64,000 nucleotides of DNA from Numida meleagris (taxonomy: Eukaryota > Chordata > Aves > Galliformes > Numididae), in contig NC_034411.1 of the NCBI RefSeq assembly GCF_002078875.1, forward strand, positions 2,126,194 through 2,190,193. The letters run 5' to 3'. The notes beneath the pieces are model-generated. The model was not told the origin of the DNA. It saw only the letters and a list, made by a program, of their open reading frames with translations, and did no database searches. Positions 1-21,900 of the stretch are shown here, in pieces. How positions within the stretch are numbered: position 1 is the first letter of the stretch; each line of letters opens with the position of its first letter. The position numbers and the translations under genes are program-made.

Positions 1-730
1 ATAAACATGAGAGATGCAGTAAGGGCATTTTGAGATTTTTGTCACCTTTCTCATTCAAAACATTTAATATTTGCAGAATCTCTGTGAGGGCATAAAAGTA
101 AACTCTTCAAATTTTCTAAATGTGGTAGTGGAATCCTGGATTTGCCTTTTGATGTCTGATTGAAACAACATCAGAATCTGACTTTGATAAGTTTTGTTAA
201 AATATTGTTAAATCAGTGAATACCTTTGTTTTGTTTCCTTATAATAAGACACTTCTGCAACTTACGGTCTGGTTCTCCTTCAGCTCCATATCATTTATGT
301 CTGTTGACTTGTTTGCTTAAATTTTTGTCAAGATCTGTCATTGAGGTGACCTACAATTAAATATATACTAAGTTTAGCTGTTTAAATTGAGATCCAGGCA
401 ATAATATATATAATGCATACTATGGTTCTCTTTTGCAAGCAAATTGAAAGGTATCACTGAAGATGAAACATCTGTGCAGTTGTTCTCCAGATTTCTCTAG
501 ATGTCTTTAGGAGGAGAATGCAAAAACTGGCTCACTCAAGTTAATTCATAGTCTCTTTTAGGTGAATCTGAGACTTGCTTTCTGGTCTTCAGGTGTAACT
601 GAAATAGTTTTCTAAAATATTAGATGCTTTAAAAAAAAAAAAAAGAGCTTGAAGTAGATAGTACACATCTTTTGAGATATCTTTGCTTAGAATTCTGTAC
701 AATTATTTGTAATGTTTCTGTTTTTCCTAG
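1..730 (+). other. SANBR intron sequence (partial)
   Basis: AT-rich sequence ending in the polypyrimidine tract and AG acceptor at 721-730. No coding exon with flanking splice sites was seen. It contains a poly(A) run at about 631-644. I see nothing else in it. Confidence 0.6.
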
Positions 731-10871
<10,141 letters not shown>

Positions 10872-12840
10872 AGACTCATGAAAAAACTGTAGCCAGAATC
10901 CATTACTACTTCCTGAAATCATATGGCATTCTTGATATATGGAGAATGTGCATCTCCAGAAGCTTTGACTTGATGAGCAGCGACTTATTTCTTTAAGCCT
11001 TGTAAATTATTGTGTATGATAAATGAATGCAAATCCAATGAGGTCTGTACTTATTTTAATTGTAAATATACTATTTCTTAAATTTAAATTTAGTTGCTTT
11101 TTAGGCTATTGTATTGAGTTGCCTAGAAAATATTTTATAAACCTGCAGAGTTCACTTACTCAACTCACTTTTTTTATGAGGGAAGACATAAATATGCCTT
11201 CCAATATGAAAGAAATACAGGAAAAGAAAAAGCAAGACTACTGAATTCTGAATGCAATCAGCAGTGTCAAGATAAGTCACGTGGAAAAAAAAAATATATA
11301 TGTATGTATGTTATGTTGTATTTGATAGGACATTTTAGGTCTGTCCCATAGGGATTTGCATTTGAAGTCAGTGACAGTACTATAGCTGTGAATTAGACTA
11401 GTTAATGCAGAGGTTGAATGCAGTTCTGAGGCTTTCTTCCATACACCTACACAACTCCCATTCATGTGAAGGTGGGTAACAGATGGAAACTAGACCTTCA
11501 AAGATTATTTAACTGCCATGTTGATGCAGATCTTGCATGTGAAACACTTGCTTTACTTGTATGTGAAGTTCATACTTACTCCCGTGCCATATCTGATTCC
11601 TCTTGCACAATATGGTGTTTGGTTCCCTTCTAATGCGCAGACAAAGCTGTTCCATCTTTCAGTGCTGTACCACTAAATGACTCAGAGGGTATGCTATTAA
11701 TTAGGCATCTTTCAGCTGAAAGGAATCATTATGAAGAGTTGCGTGTAGAACGTTTTGGGTCTGATTTCTTTCTGAAACCTGCCTTATTAGTACTGTTTAG
11801 AAGTCACTTTCAAGTTCTGTAATTGGAACAACAGAATACAAGTTTGTGTATATGTAAAATCCAGGTCTACCAAAATGAACTAATTTGCCTAGAAAATAAT
11901 TAATGTATTAGCAAAAAGAGTGGCAATAACAGTGACTGAATTCCAGTAAATGTATCCTGACCTTTTTGAGACGAGTAGAAAGAGCGCTCAGGGAAAGTTT
12001 GTTCTGGACCACAGCTGTGAAATGTGAGTTTGGGGTTAAGTCTGCAAGATATGGGGAGGTGGGGGCACGGAGTACAGGGTGGGGAGAGGCAAGGGAGAAC
12101 ATGAATGTAATGCACTCTTCTCTCTATTCAGGCTTTTTTTGTGTGTTCTGTGGGTTTTCAGTAGGCATTAGAAGACTAGGATAGCAATGCTTGAAAATAC
12201 TGCTTTCAAGGGGGAAGATTTGATTGAAATTAAAACAGAATGTTGTTTATTTCTGTATTTTGTCCAATGCGAGTTCAGAGCCCAATAAAACTAACAGGCA
12301 AAGCTGCATATCTCACTGGCTTTGATTTTTGGGCAGGAATGGTATCCTTTGCAGGAGTGCTCCAATCTGTATTAAATAAATAATGCTTTATTAATGTGCT
12401 GTGTCTGTTTGCAAGTAATAAAGCAGCTTTAAGCACTTAGAGTAAACACTGGAAGGCTGACTATTGTTTGCTGAAGGAGAAATCTGCAGGGCAAAATAAA
12501 TAAATAATAAATGCAATAGAATAAGTGTTTTGCTACAGTTTTGTGACTTCTGATAGAGAATTGTTTCAAATGGTAAACTCTGCTATGAAAGTTGCCAGCT
12601 TGTGTATGTGTATATGTATGCTTAGTTTTCTTAGAACAACTAACCAAAAAATGGGGGGAAAATGCTGGTTTTATGTGCCAATATTGTTATATTTATTCAC
12701 AAGTATTTTGGGCAAATAACAATAACATACATGATATGCAGCCTTTTTTCCCCTCTTGCCAGCCACATTGTTTTTTTAAATTTTGTATTAATTTTGAAGT
12801 TGTCTTGGTTTAATGGAAATAAAAGGAATTCATTTAAGAA
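10872..12840 (+). other. SANBR: SANBR 3' UTR and downstream flank
   Basis: AT-rich sequence without coding potential after the SANBR stop. AATAAA hexamers occur at 12284-12289, 12375-12380, 12417-12422, in a tandem group around 12484-12510, and near 12819-12824. Transcripts could therefore end at several places over about 550 bp. The first is followed within 20-50 bp by TG- and T-rich sequence of the kind used for cleavage. An A10 then TATG tract lies at 11284-11310. No repeat family was recognised in this stretch. Confidence 0.6.
12284..12289 (+). terminator. SANBR: Candidate proximal poly(A) signal of SANBR
   Basis: Canonical AATAAA about 1.4 kb after the stop codon, in CCCAATAAAACTAACAGG. 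It is the first AATAAA I found in the 3' UTR. Others follow at 12375, 12417 and 12484 onward, so which one is used cannot be decided from sequence alone. Confidence 0.45.
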
Positions 12841-13300
12841 ATGTGTGGGTATTCTGTGGATACTTGTAAGAAGTAAATAAGTGCGTAAATACTATGACTT
12901 CAGTCATTCTTGTGTGTTTGTGATTTAATGGCAGCATCATGATTCAGATGTTTTATCTGTCAAGAAAAGGATGTGGTTGAAGGCTGAGCTATCCCAAACA
13001 TACAAGAACCTGGTAGTACTTACCTGCATTGAGTTTTGAAGTTGGTTCCTGAGCAGCCTGCCCTGCAGACAGCTTAAGTGAGCAAAATGTCAGACTGAGC
13101 TATGCTAAATGCATGCTTAAGTTTGCATCCCACTGCCACAAACACTGATCATGCTATTTAAATAGTCTGATGGATCTATGAACAGGATTAGTTTCCGTTA
13201 TTTTTTTGTAGAAATTGCGATATATAGTCCTTTATATGTGCAGCTGGTACACAAGGAAGACTACAACATGTCACGTACGTGTGTGTTTAAACTTGCTTGC
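12841..13300. other. Intergenic sequence without recognised features
   Basis: Stretch between the end of the SANBR 3' flank and the retroviral relic. I looked for a 3' LTR of the relic here (TG...CA ends, match to sequence above 17112) and found none by eye. There is nothing I can name. Confidence 0.5.
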
Positions 13301-13319
13301 TGTTCTGTGGAGCTGTGCC

Positions 13320-15240
13320 TGGTTGCTTAATGTCTCAAAATGTTGGAGAAAGGGACAGAATATTAACTTTAGCCACAGTAATGGCTCCAAACCAAAAGGA
13401 GTAGAATCAGAGAAACATGAATGTACAGTTACCCCAGTAAGCAAACATAAATCCGAATAGTACGAGCATATTTCACATGATGGTAAAGTTACAAACAAAT
13501 ATTTGAGTGATTGCTTGAATCTTTAGTAGTATTACTTATGAGTATAAAATTACAGGAGGTTCTTACAAAGACACATCCTTTTCCAATATAGACAAGCACA
13601 GTTTTGGGGGTCTCATCAGGATCCATTTAAAAATGGCAGGTATTTTGCTCAGTGTCAAGACAAATGTCTTGAGCTTTAATAGCATCACTCTCACAAATAA
13701 ATCCTTGTTGTTCCCGTACATCACATGCACTGAAATCAACAGTTTGTCATCTATTTCCATTTTGTTGGGCCCATACTCTGTGTTCTAATGGATAGAATGA
13801 GGCCCCATAGTGAATAAGTCCCAATGCAATGATACATGTTATGTATATGTATATATGTATTATGGTATATGTTGTGTACCAGAGCATGGCATATCGTTAG
13901 GACAAAGGCTGTAGCATGGTTATGAAGATGATCATAAGTTAAATATCATAGATGCCTCCGGGATTGAAATTCTCTTTCCAATTTATTTGCATTATGCCAA
14001 ATCACCTTTTGAATTTCAGTGGGCAAAGTACCTCCTTCACCTTTTCTTACAGTTTCTGCTACTGTAGATTGCAATCATATTGGAGCTTGGATATGACTAA
14101 GAGCTAGGAAAACATTTTGTTGGGTTATGGCAAGTGAATCTACAATTAATTGTTGGTCTTTTATATGAGTTCTTTCCCTTTGAGTTAATCCATCAGGTAA
14201 GAGCCACTGGTTGGTTCCCAGTGCTGATAGGGAAGACTGCAAGGGATGTTGTAACGCATATAAGTCACTTGTTGCTGCGCTTAATTTATTTACAAGCATT
14301 TCAGTTTCTGTACTGCTTAGGACTCCAAGTCCTGCCACGATATGCCAGTCACACACTCGTTTAGTCAGGGGAAGTGCTCACCTGTGTAGCCACGTTAGCC
14401 ATCCTGCATAGGAGGTGTTTAGAGTGAGCAGGTTGGTTTGATTGCTGAGATACTGGTTTTCATCAACAATTTTACCTTTTTAAGAGACTGTGATGGGTTA
14501 AACAACATCTGTTGTTGACTTGTGTTTTTGACTGCATATGGTCCAATCCCATAAAGCTGTGAGGACAAAGCCTCTTCCCCATCCTCTTCTACTCGGTAGT
14601 GGGGTGATTGGGAGGAGTCAGTGTAGTCAGGGTGGTTGTTCTGTGTTTGCTAATAATTTTAAATTCAAATGATCATCCCAGGCCACTGCTAACCCAGAGA
14701 CAAGCTACGTTAACAGGTTGCATTAAGGCAAAATTGTACCAACAGTCTCACCATTCAGTGGTACAAGCTCTTCTACCTTTTTCTACCTCCTTCTCCTCTT
14801 TTGACATCAATCACAGAGATATGAGGTACTTTCTCATGAGTGGGGACCTATTGTTCATCCAGTGTCCTATCTTTAGTTCTTGCCCTGCATTTTCCAGGAG
14901 TTGGGGAGTCAGGTATTTGGGGCAATGTGCCTGCTACATTTATTTTTTAAGTATATTTCAATTCAAGCCTCAGTTATAATTAGAATTCATTTCCATACTT
15001 CTAGAATTCCCAACGTGGGCATGGGACTATGGCCAACCATTGAGCACAATAGGATCAGCATAAACAATTACAAATATCAAGAAGACGTCTGCCCAAAACA
15101 GTGGCACCAGTGATGCCACAGGCATCCTAGAAAAAGGAACAGGGTGAGAAGGGAACCTTTGGGGTACAGCGGTAGGATCAGCATTTCTTAGCATATGAAA
15201 AACAAAAGAGAGGGAACTTCCTGGTCCCAGAGGAACCAAG
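13320..15240 (-). pseudogene. ERV env-like remnant
   Basis: It lies directly after the integrase C-terminus, where env is expected. From about 14356 to 14075 the frame is open and shows a helical stretch of transmembrane-subunit style. Further down, about 13720-13500, a Cys-rich ectodomain-like stretch (EQQGFICESDAIKAQD) is followed by a hydrophobic segment near 13400-13340 that could be the membrane anchor. The surface-subunit part (15240-14420) is heavily broken. Assignment rests on position, Cys pattern and the hydrophobic end, not on a search. Confidence 0.55.
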
Positions 15241-15249
15241 TTTAGAGGA

Positions 15250-16160
15250 TAGGTGAAATCCAGCCATGGTTAACTTGGTACATTTTCCTCAATGATCTCA
15301 AGCCTTCCAGGTATATTCATTAAGAGGTTCAGTGAGGGTCAAAGGGACAGGCCTGGAGCTGGACAGATTAGCCAGTACTGGTTGGCCTGGGGAGTAACTG
15401 CATTCTGTTACCTTACATGAATTCTCATCTGTAGTTGCAGGCAGAAGTGGAGGGACCTTGGGATAGAGGACAATAAACCTGGGACACCCATGTACCCCTC
15501 AGTGGTCACTGACTATTGCAGTGGCCTCAGACAGTAGGGAAGCCCATTTGTGCTTCCCTAGTTTTAGGAACTTCTTGAAGAGGCCATTGGATTGTTCCAC
15601 AATACCGTTAGCCCGTGGGTAGTAAGGGATGTGAAAAACTGTTTAATACCTTCCACTTGTGCCCATTCCTGTACTATCCCTGAGGTGAAATGGGAACCAT
15701 TACCTGATTGTATTGAATTGGGTTCCAGGAGGATGCTAAACCATTTCAGGGCCTTAACGGTATTTTCCCGTGTTGCTCAAGGGAAAGGTTTGGCCTGTAG
15801 TAGGCCAGAGACTATTTCTACTTTGACTAGTACATGTTATTTGCCTTCAGATTTATGAAAAGGGCCAATATAATCAATCTGCTACATCTCCCATAGGTGC
15901 TTCCCTTCCCTTAAATGGAGAGGGGCTTCCAGTAAGGGGTGTTTGTCCAAGCAGATGCAGCATAGTTCACAAGCAAAAACACAAGTATGACATTTCTCCC
16001 TACCAACAGACCAGCCTTGAGCTTGGGCCTCCCGGTATAGACTGCGAGCACTGGTATGCACCCTTTTTACGTGTAGCTGTTCCACAAGTCTCTCCCAGTT
16101 GTCACCCTCTGCTTCTCTCTGTCTCAAGGGGGAAATCCTGGCTAGTTTGTCCATCATGTT
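15250..16160 (-). pseudogene. ERV integrase remnant
   Basis: The first part (16157-15882) shows the zinc-binding H-H-C-C pattern: QLHVKRVHTSARSLYREA followed by CHTC. A stop is followed by QIDYIGPF, the start of the catalytic core, and then SGNGSHFTSGIVQEWA, where the second catalytic Asp of the usual D-N-G-S-H-F motif is Gly. The third catalytic region, around 15600, is scrambled. The C-terminal SH3-like part (YSPGQPVL about 15390) extends to about 15250. Stops occur at least at about 15875 and 15790. The enzyme is dead on both catalytic and reading-frame grounds. Confidence 0.75.
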
Positions 16161-16289
16161 GTTTCAACTACTCGCTGAGGTCCTGCCATCTGGGTGGGAT
16201 GCGACCCACACACAGAAAATTGACCATGTTTGGCAGTACCAAGAATATCTTGCCATTTATCCTTCTGCCATCTTGGGGCACAGTTAACT

Positions 16290-16560
16290 TTCCAATTGTT
16301 TTGCTCCCAGAAAGGGAACTACTCTGTGCAACCTTTGAGGGCAGCATACTAATGAGTATAAATTTGCGCATGTTCAGTGGAATGTTCACGCTGGAATACA
16401 CTCCATGCAGCTATCAGTTCCCTGACCTGAGCACTCCCCTCTTCCTCAGTGACAGTAATGAAATCAGTCCCTATCTATAGGGCCACAGCCTGATATTTCC
16501 ATGCTTTTCTTTTGTGTTTGGTGGAGGCGTCTGTGAACCAGACATTAGTAGTAATCATCT
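16290..16560 (-). pseudogene. ERV RNase H remnant
   Basis: The frame from about 16558 reads VWFTDASTKHKRKAW, where FTDAS is the typical first RNase H active-site motif, then a stop, then SAQVRELIAAWSVF, which resembles the conserved VxELxA helix. Where a TDSxxA motif is expected (after IYTH, near 16350) there is a stop instead. This is degraded pol sequence. Confidence 0.7.
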
Positions 16561-16619
16561 TTGTCATCTCTATGCGTATACTCAGTTTTTATCAGAGGGT
16601 GGAGAAGGGTCACTGAGCT

Positions 16620-17112
16620 TTCTAACTTATCTATTTGGACTCTCACATTATCCAGGCTTTCTTTTGGATACAAGCCACTCCCTGGGGAACTGCTGTTAAT
16701 TTCCACCTCATTTATCAACTGTTCTCTAAGGGCTCATTGGAAGAGGACTGCTGAATGTTTTTCTTCCTCTAACTGCCCCCTAAGATCTTCTACCTACAAA
16801 CTTCTGCAAATCTTGAAGGTTTTTAACCAACTCTTGCAGCTATTGAATAATTTGAGTTTGTGCCATCTGTTATTGGTCACCAAATGTATGGCAGCAGTAA
16901 GAACAACTCCTGGAACGACTGATTTTTCCCTTACCCTCCCTCATATGGGCATCTTTGTGGAGGGAATTTATATGATCTGAGACTCCCTCTAAGTTGGACC
17001 AAATATTCTATGCCCACTCCATCCCCACAGGGGAGAGTCTGGCACCGTGTTTTTCTGCAAGGTCGAGGAGAATATTCTTGCTCTCATTCTTTTTTTCATC
17101 AGGGACTGTCAT
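16620..17112 (-). pseudogene. ERV gag-like remnant
   Basis: The - strand frame opens with a Met at 17112 and a charged helical stretch (ESKNILLDLAEKHGA), and runs to about 16620 through several stop codons, including one near 17029 and others around 16880 and 16840. A coiled-coil-like heptad stretch (LQELVKNLQDLQKF) lies about 16850-16800. I assign it to gag only from its position upstream of pol sequence and its helical character; it could also be another internal ERV region. It joins RNase H sequence directly without protease or polymerase, which marks the deletion. Confidence 0.45.
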
Positions 17113-18941
17113 GATGCCTCTCTTTGACTGACCTTAGAGCCATGATCACAGAAAAGAGTAACTGAGCTGGAAGGAAGCGTTTTGCTTGTCAGCCTTGGAC
17201 TGGGACCATCTCAGCTAAGAAGCTGTTGAAAAGCGTGGGTAACAGCACCTGAGCAGTAGTTTTAGCTCTACACCTGCCTGTAGGTGACCTTCAGTTATTT
17301 TTTTTTTCTGCACTGGGTTTGTGTACACTAATGACCTGCCTCCTTTAGCTTCTAGGCTGTCTCTGAAGGTACTGAGGGAGATCTTTCTGGAATTTAACCC
17401 TTTAAGGTCTAGTACAATTTATCATTGACCTTTCTGTCAGAGGTACTAGAAAATACTGAAGCTGCTCTGCCTTTGCTGTGACTTGGAATATCTAACAGTA
17501 GATCTTCATTAATGGGTTAAGATTCCAGCACTGAAATATTTCTGGTGCTCAGGAGGATTTGTTGCTAGAAGAGTTTTTTGACACAAACATGAGGTCGTGT
17601 AGCCTCTAATGGCATAGAGATTTTATGTTTAGCATATGTTATGCTGTTCATTGAAAGCTATCAGGATATTTATCTCACTGAAAAGTCTCTAGCCTTCTTT
17701 CTCTGTATCTCTTTTTGTATCCCTGTTCTTTCAAGGAAGTATTCTGTACACAGATCAGTATTCTAAAGTTCACCAAATAGTCTTGCTAAGACCTGGTCAT
17801 CATGGATGCAGATAGCAGTCATGCAGGAAAAAAAATGACTGCTGATGTGCTCTGGTAATGACATCAGTGAATGGACAATCATGGCTGGATGTGGCCTTTC
17901 TTCAAAAGAGATAGTAACAGAGATTAAACTTATTTCCATACTTCTAAACCCTTCTGACTGAACTGCTCCCACATTTCCATTTCAGTTACTTAAGGCTGAG
18001 AAAGCATGATGGTGATTTTGTACTCAGCTATGTGCCGTTTTATTGTTTTGTGTTTTCACTGAAGCTATGGGAATTACTTTTGTATCCACGGTGACAAAAA
18101 AGTGTTGATGCAAACAGAGGTGCACCTTCCTTTGGCAGTTGTTTTCTTTCTGAGTAATTGGTTGTTGCTTTCAACTGAAGGAACAACATCTAGATTTCAT
18201 TTACCTCTAGATGTTTGGAAGAAACTTCATGATCAGAAAATCATTTGTAGTCCTTGAAAATCTTCTGCAAACTTCATGTCGTTTTTTTTGGAGGAACCTT
18301 CACTGAAGTAAAATGTTTTAACTGCCTGCTAAACTTATTCTGAACATACACCATCTATAAAACACTGGGCATGTTTCAGAGGTGTCCGTTCTCATCACAT
18401 AGAATAGTAACTATTGTTCTTGCAACATTAGTTTTTTTTTTTTTTTGTGGAACAGAGTTGTGAGAAGATACTCTCCCAGTGTTATAGAAATGAAAGGGAT
18501 AATGTGGTTCCTTTGCTCTTTCACACTTCATTTTGTTTTCTTTTCCAGAGAATATGTAGGTTTCTCTCCATTGGTCAGAACATCTTACAAGTTCTAGATT
18601 ACAAATTTATTTATTTCCATCTGTATGTTAAATAATAAATTTAAAAATAGCTTCTGTTTTTTTTTTTTTTTTTTTTGTGCTGTAACACAAACAACAGTGT
18701 TTCCTTGTTGGTTTATTTTTATTGCCCAAAATGGACTTTGATCACACAAGGTGATAAGCACGTTATATAGTCTGTGGACTTTTCTCAAAGGCTTGTTGTG
18801 TTTCTTTTCCTCATCACTGAAGCATTCATCAAGATAGTTGCAAACTTGTTATGTGACAAATGAAATAGATCTTTGCAAATACTGTATACAAGAAACTACC
18901 ATCTTTTTTGCCTTCGGTAGTATATTTTTTCTGCTGTGGTC
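17113..18941. other. Intergenic sequence upstream of the cadherin gene
   Basis: AT-rich unique sequence with a T run at 18431-18446 and a T20 tract at 18657-18676. I found no CpG island, convincing TATA box at a proper distance, or coding exon. The 5' untranslated region and promoter of the cadherin gene must be in or upstream of this stretch, but I cannot place them. A 5' LTR of the relic might be hidden near its left end but was not recognised. Confidence 0.5.
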
Positions 18942-21900
18942 ATGGCGCATTCAGGATCTGTGGGTTTTGCTTTGATTAGTTGTCTTACCTTCATCTGTCT
19001 TGATGCACAAAGTAAGTAATGTTATTTTTATAAATGCCTGTGGGTCTAGTCTTGCTTTTAATGAAATTGAACAGTTTATTAAATTAATATAAGGTACAAT
19101 CCTAGAGGTTTAAAACTCATTGATTTTTTTGACTGATGAAATGATAACAAGCAATCTTCTTGGTACCAGTGGAGGTGATCTGTAGACATAAAGGGGCTTT
19201 GTGATCACCTGTTGAAAGCCACTGCTCTTGAACTTTTACAAGTTCTCACTGAAGTCTTTAAGTATTAGTTTGTATCTGCAGCAGACGTGGAATAACATTT
19301 CTGGCTCTGGGCAGCCTGGTCTAGTGGTTGGCAACCCTGCACTCAGCAGGGGGGTTGAGACTAGATGATCTTTGAGGTCCTTTTCAACCCAGGCCATTCT
19401 ATGATTCTATAGACTGAAGCTAAATATGACTACATTTAGATCTGAAGTTGGGATCACTTGTATTTCTTTCTGCTATTCTGTTAACTTAGATTGAAGTAGT
19501 TACCATTTTCATGTCTGATCTTCTTTGTACTGGTAATGACTTCTTTAGAAATTCTCTTCCTGAAACTGAGAACTATGTCATTCACTAGATAAATCTGGGC
19601 ATACAAGGACCATTTGGGTGCCTAAACATAACTTGAGTCCTTCAGATTTTCTCTAGAAATTTCACAACAGTGAAAATGCTGAAGCGTCCTCCCCTCTACA
19701 GGGGAAATTCAGGCTGCATGTTTGGAAAAGCTTCTTCACCAAGAAGGTGGGCACTGGGATGAACACTCCAGGGCAGTGGCCATGGCACCAAGCTTCATGG
19801 AGTTCAAGAAGCATTTGGACAGTGTTCTCAGACATAGGATTTGGATTTTGGGTTGTCCTGTGTTGGTTAGGAGCTGGACTCAATGATTCTCATGGGCCCT
19901 TTTCAGTTCAGGATATTCTATGATTCTTTGTTTCTGCTAGCTCCAGAGAATTGCCAGGAAAATCTGAGAATTTTTTTTTTCTTCCTGGGGAAAAAAACAC
20001 GCAAGAGATTTTATTTAATTATTGAATTTCCTTTTTTTAATTATATTGTAACGTTTAAGCCAATTTCAAGCTTCCAGCTTTCTAATCTTTTTCTATAATA
20101 CAGAACCCTTTTTTCCAAAGTAGACTTTTGAATACTTGGAGGTGGAGGCAGTGAATTGCTCCGTAACCAGCAGCAGTTCACTGTAGTATTTTTTTAGTAA
20201 TTAAAGTTACCTGTGTAGAAATTTGTCCGCTGCTCCTTTATAAATGAGATTCTGAAGGGAGAGGGAAATACAAAGACATCAGCCTGACAGGTAAAATTAG
20301 CCCACTATTTCTTTTGCCAATCTGAATATACAGTGAGGATGATGAGAAGAGTGGGACATGCTTAGTTTAGCGTTGATACAAACTCATGTGAGATCAAAAG
20401 TGTCCATAGGAATATGGATTGCGTTCTGGCAGCTTTGCTGAGTAATTCTAGTCAGGGAAGGAAGAGAAAAATCTATGTTCCTGGCGTTCCTGGTCAACTG
20501 GAGAGGTCCCAGAAGACTGGAGACTTGCCAATGTGACTCCCATCTACAAGAAGGGTCATAAGGAGGATGCGGGGAACTACAGGGCTGTCAGCCTGACCTC
20601 GGTGCCAGGGAAGGTTATGGAGCAGATTGTCCTGAGGGAGATCACGCGGCATTTGCAGGACAACCGGGGGATCAGGCCCAGCCAGCATGGGTTTGTGAAG
20701 GGCAGGTCCTGCTTGACCAACCTGATCTCCTTCTATGATCGAGTGACCCACCTGGTGGATGAGCGAAAGGCTGTTGATGTGGTCTACCTAGACTTCAGCA
20801 AAGCCTTTGACACTGTCTCCCACAGTATTCTACTGGAGAAACTGGCAGCCTATGGCTTGGACAGGTACACCCTTTGCTGGGTAAGGAGCTGGCTAGAGGG
20901 CTGGGCCCAGAGAGTGGTGGTGAATGGAGTTAAATCCAGCTGGCGACCGGTCATGAGTGGTGTTCCCCAGGGGTCGGTGCTGGGGCCTGTCCTCTTCAAT
21001 ATCTTTACTGATGACCTGGATGAGGGCATTGAGAGCCCCACCTCGAGTACTGTGTCCAGTTTTGGGCCCCTCACTGCAAGAAAGACATTGAGGCCCTGGA
21101 GCGTGTTCAGAGGAGGGCGACAAAGCTGGAGCACAGGCCTGATGAGGAGCAGCTGAGGGAGCTGGGATTGTTCAGTCTGGAGAAGAGGAGGCTCAGGGGA
21201 GACCTCATCGCTCTCTATAACTACCTGAAGGGAGGTTGTAGTGAGCTGGGGGTCGGCCTCTTCTCTCTTGTAACTAGTGACAGGACGAGGGGGAACGGCC
21301 TCAAGTTGCACCAGGGGAGATTCAGGCTGGGCATTAGGAAATTCTACTTTTCTGAAAGAGTGGTCAGGCGCTGGAATGGGCTGCACAGGGAGGTGATTGA
21401 GTCACCGTCCCTGGAGGTGTTCAAGAAACATTTATAGTGTTGAGAGACATGGTTTAGTGGGGTTATTGGTGGTAGGTGGATGGTTGGACTGGATGATCTT
21501 GTAGGTCTTTTCCAACCTAGCTAATTCTATGATTCTATGATTCTATGTGATTTCTCTGTGCATATTTGTAGATATAGGGAAAAAAAATCCAGCAGAAAAT
21601 GTAGAGAGATGTCACTGAGTTGTAGCATAGAACATGAAAACTACTTCTCTTTATGAAATCACACTTTAAATTGCCAATTTAAAGTCAATCTATTTCAGGC
21701 AAATCAATGTGCCTGAATTACTTACAGTTCAGTGATGAATAGATTTGTGTTTATAGCTTTCTTGAGAGGAGAAAACATTTGCAAGGCCATGGACCAAAGG
21801 GAGCTTTGGTCATGGTCTTTGCAAATGTTCAGCAGGAAATGAAAGTACAGTGATTCATGGCAGTTAAGCAATAAAGCCAAAGTTTCACTGTACTCAGGGT

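Larger units (their letters stand above)
13320..17112 (-). mobile_element. Decayed endogenous retrovirus, antisense, internally deleted
   Basis: Read on the - strand, the order is gag-like (from 17112), RNase H (from 16558), integrase (about 16160 to 15250) and env-like sequence (about 15240 to 13320). This is the order of a retroviral provirus, but protease and most of reverse transcriptase are missing between the gag-like part and RNase H, so a large internal deletion is likely. Every part has in-frame stops and frameshifts, so nothing here can make a functional viral protein. No LTR pair or target-site duplication was recognised by eye. The type is uncertain; the integrase style suggests an ERV lineage other than alpharetroviruses such as ALV. 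Confidence 0.75.

Noticed and set aside
14608..14979. 123-residue frame on the + strand
   Set aside because: Opposite strand of the ERV env-like remnant.
15592..15858. 88-residue frame on the + strand
   Set aside because: Opposite strand of the integrase core remnant, which carries the recognisable motifs.
16870..16895. Primer binding site (TGGTGACC on the - strand) marking an LTR end
   Set aside because: The - strand frame continues through it from 17112 as coding-like sequence, so it is more likely internal to the gag-like region.
16561..16980. 139-residue frame on the + strand
   Set aside because: Opposite strand of the ERV gag-like remnant; no similarity to any protein I know.
12900..17600. 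LTR pair for the ERV relic
   Set aside because: The flanks at 12.9-13.3 kb and 17.1-17.5 kb do not resemble each other by eye and no TG...CA ends with a duplication were found.
20533..21156. 207-residue reading frame as a host gene
   Set aside because: It is CR1 reverse transcriptase, part of the LINE at 20478-21547.
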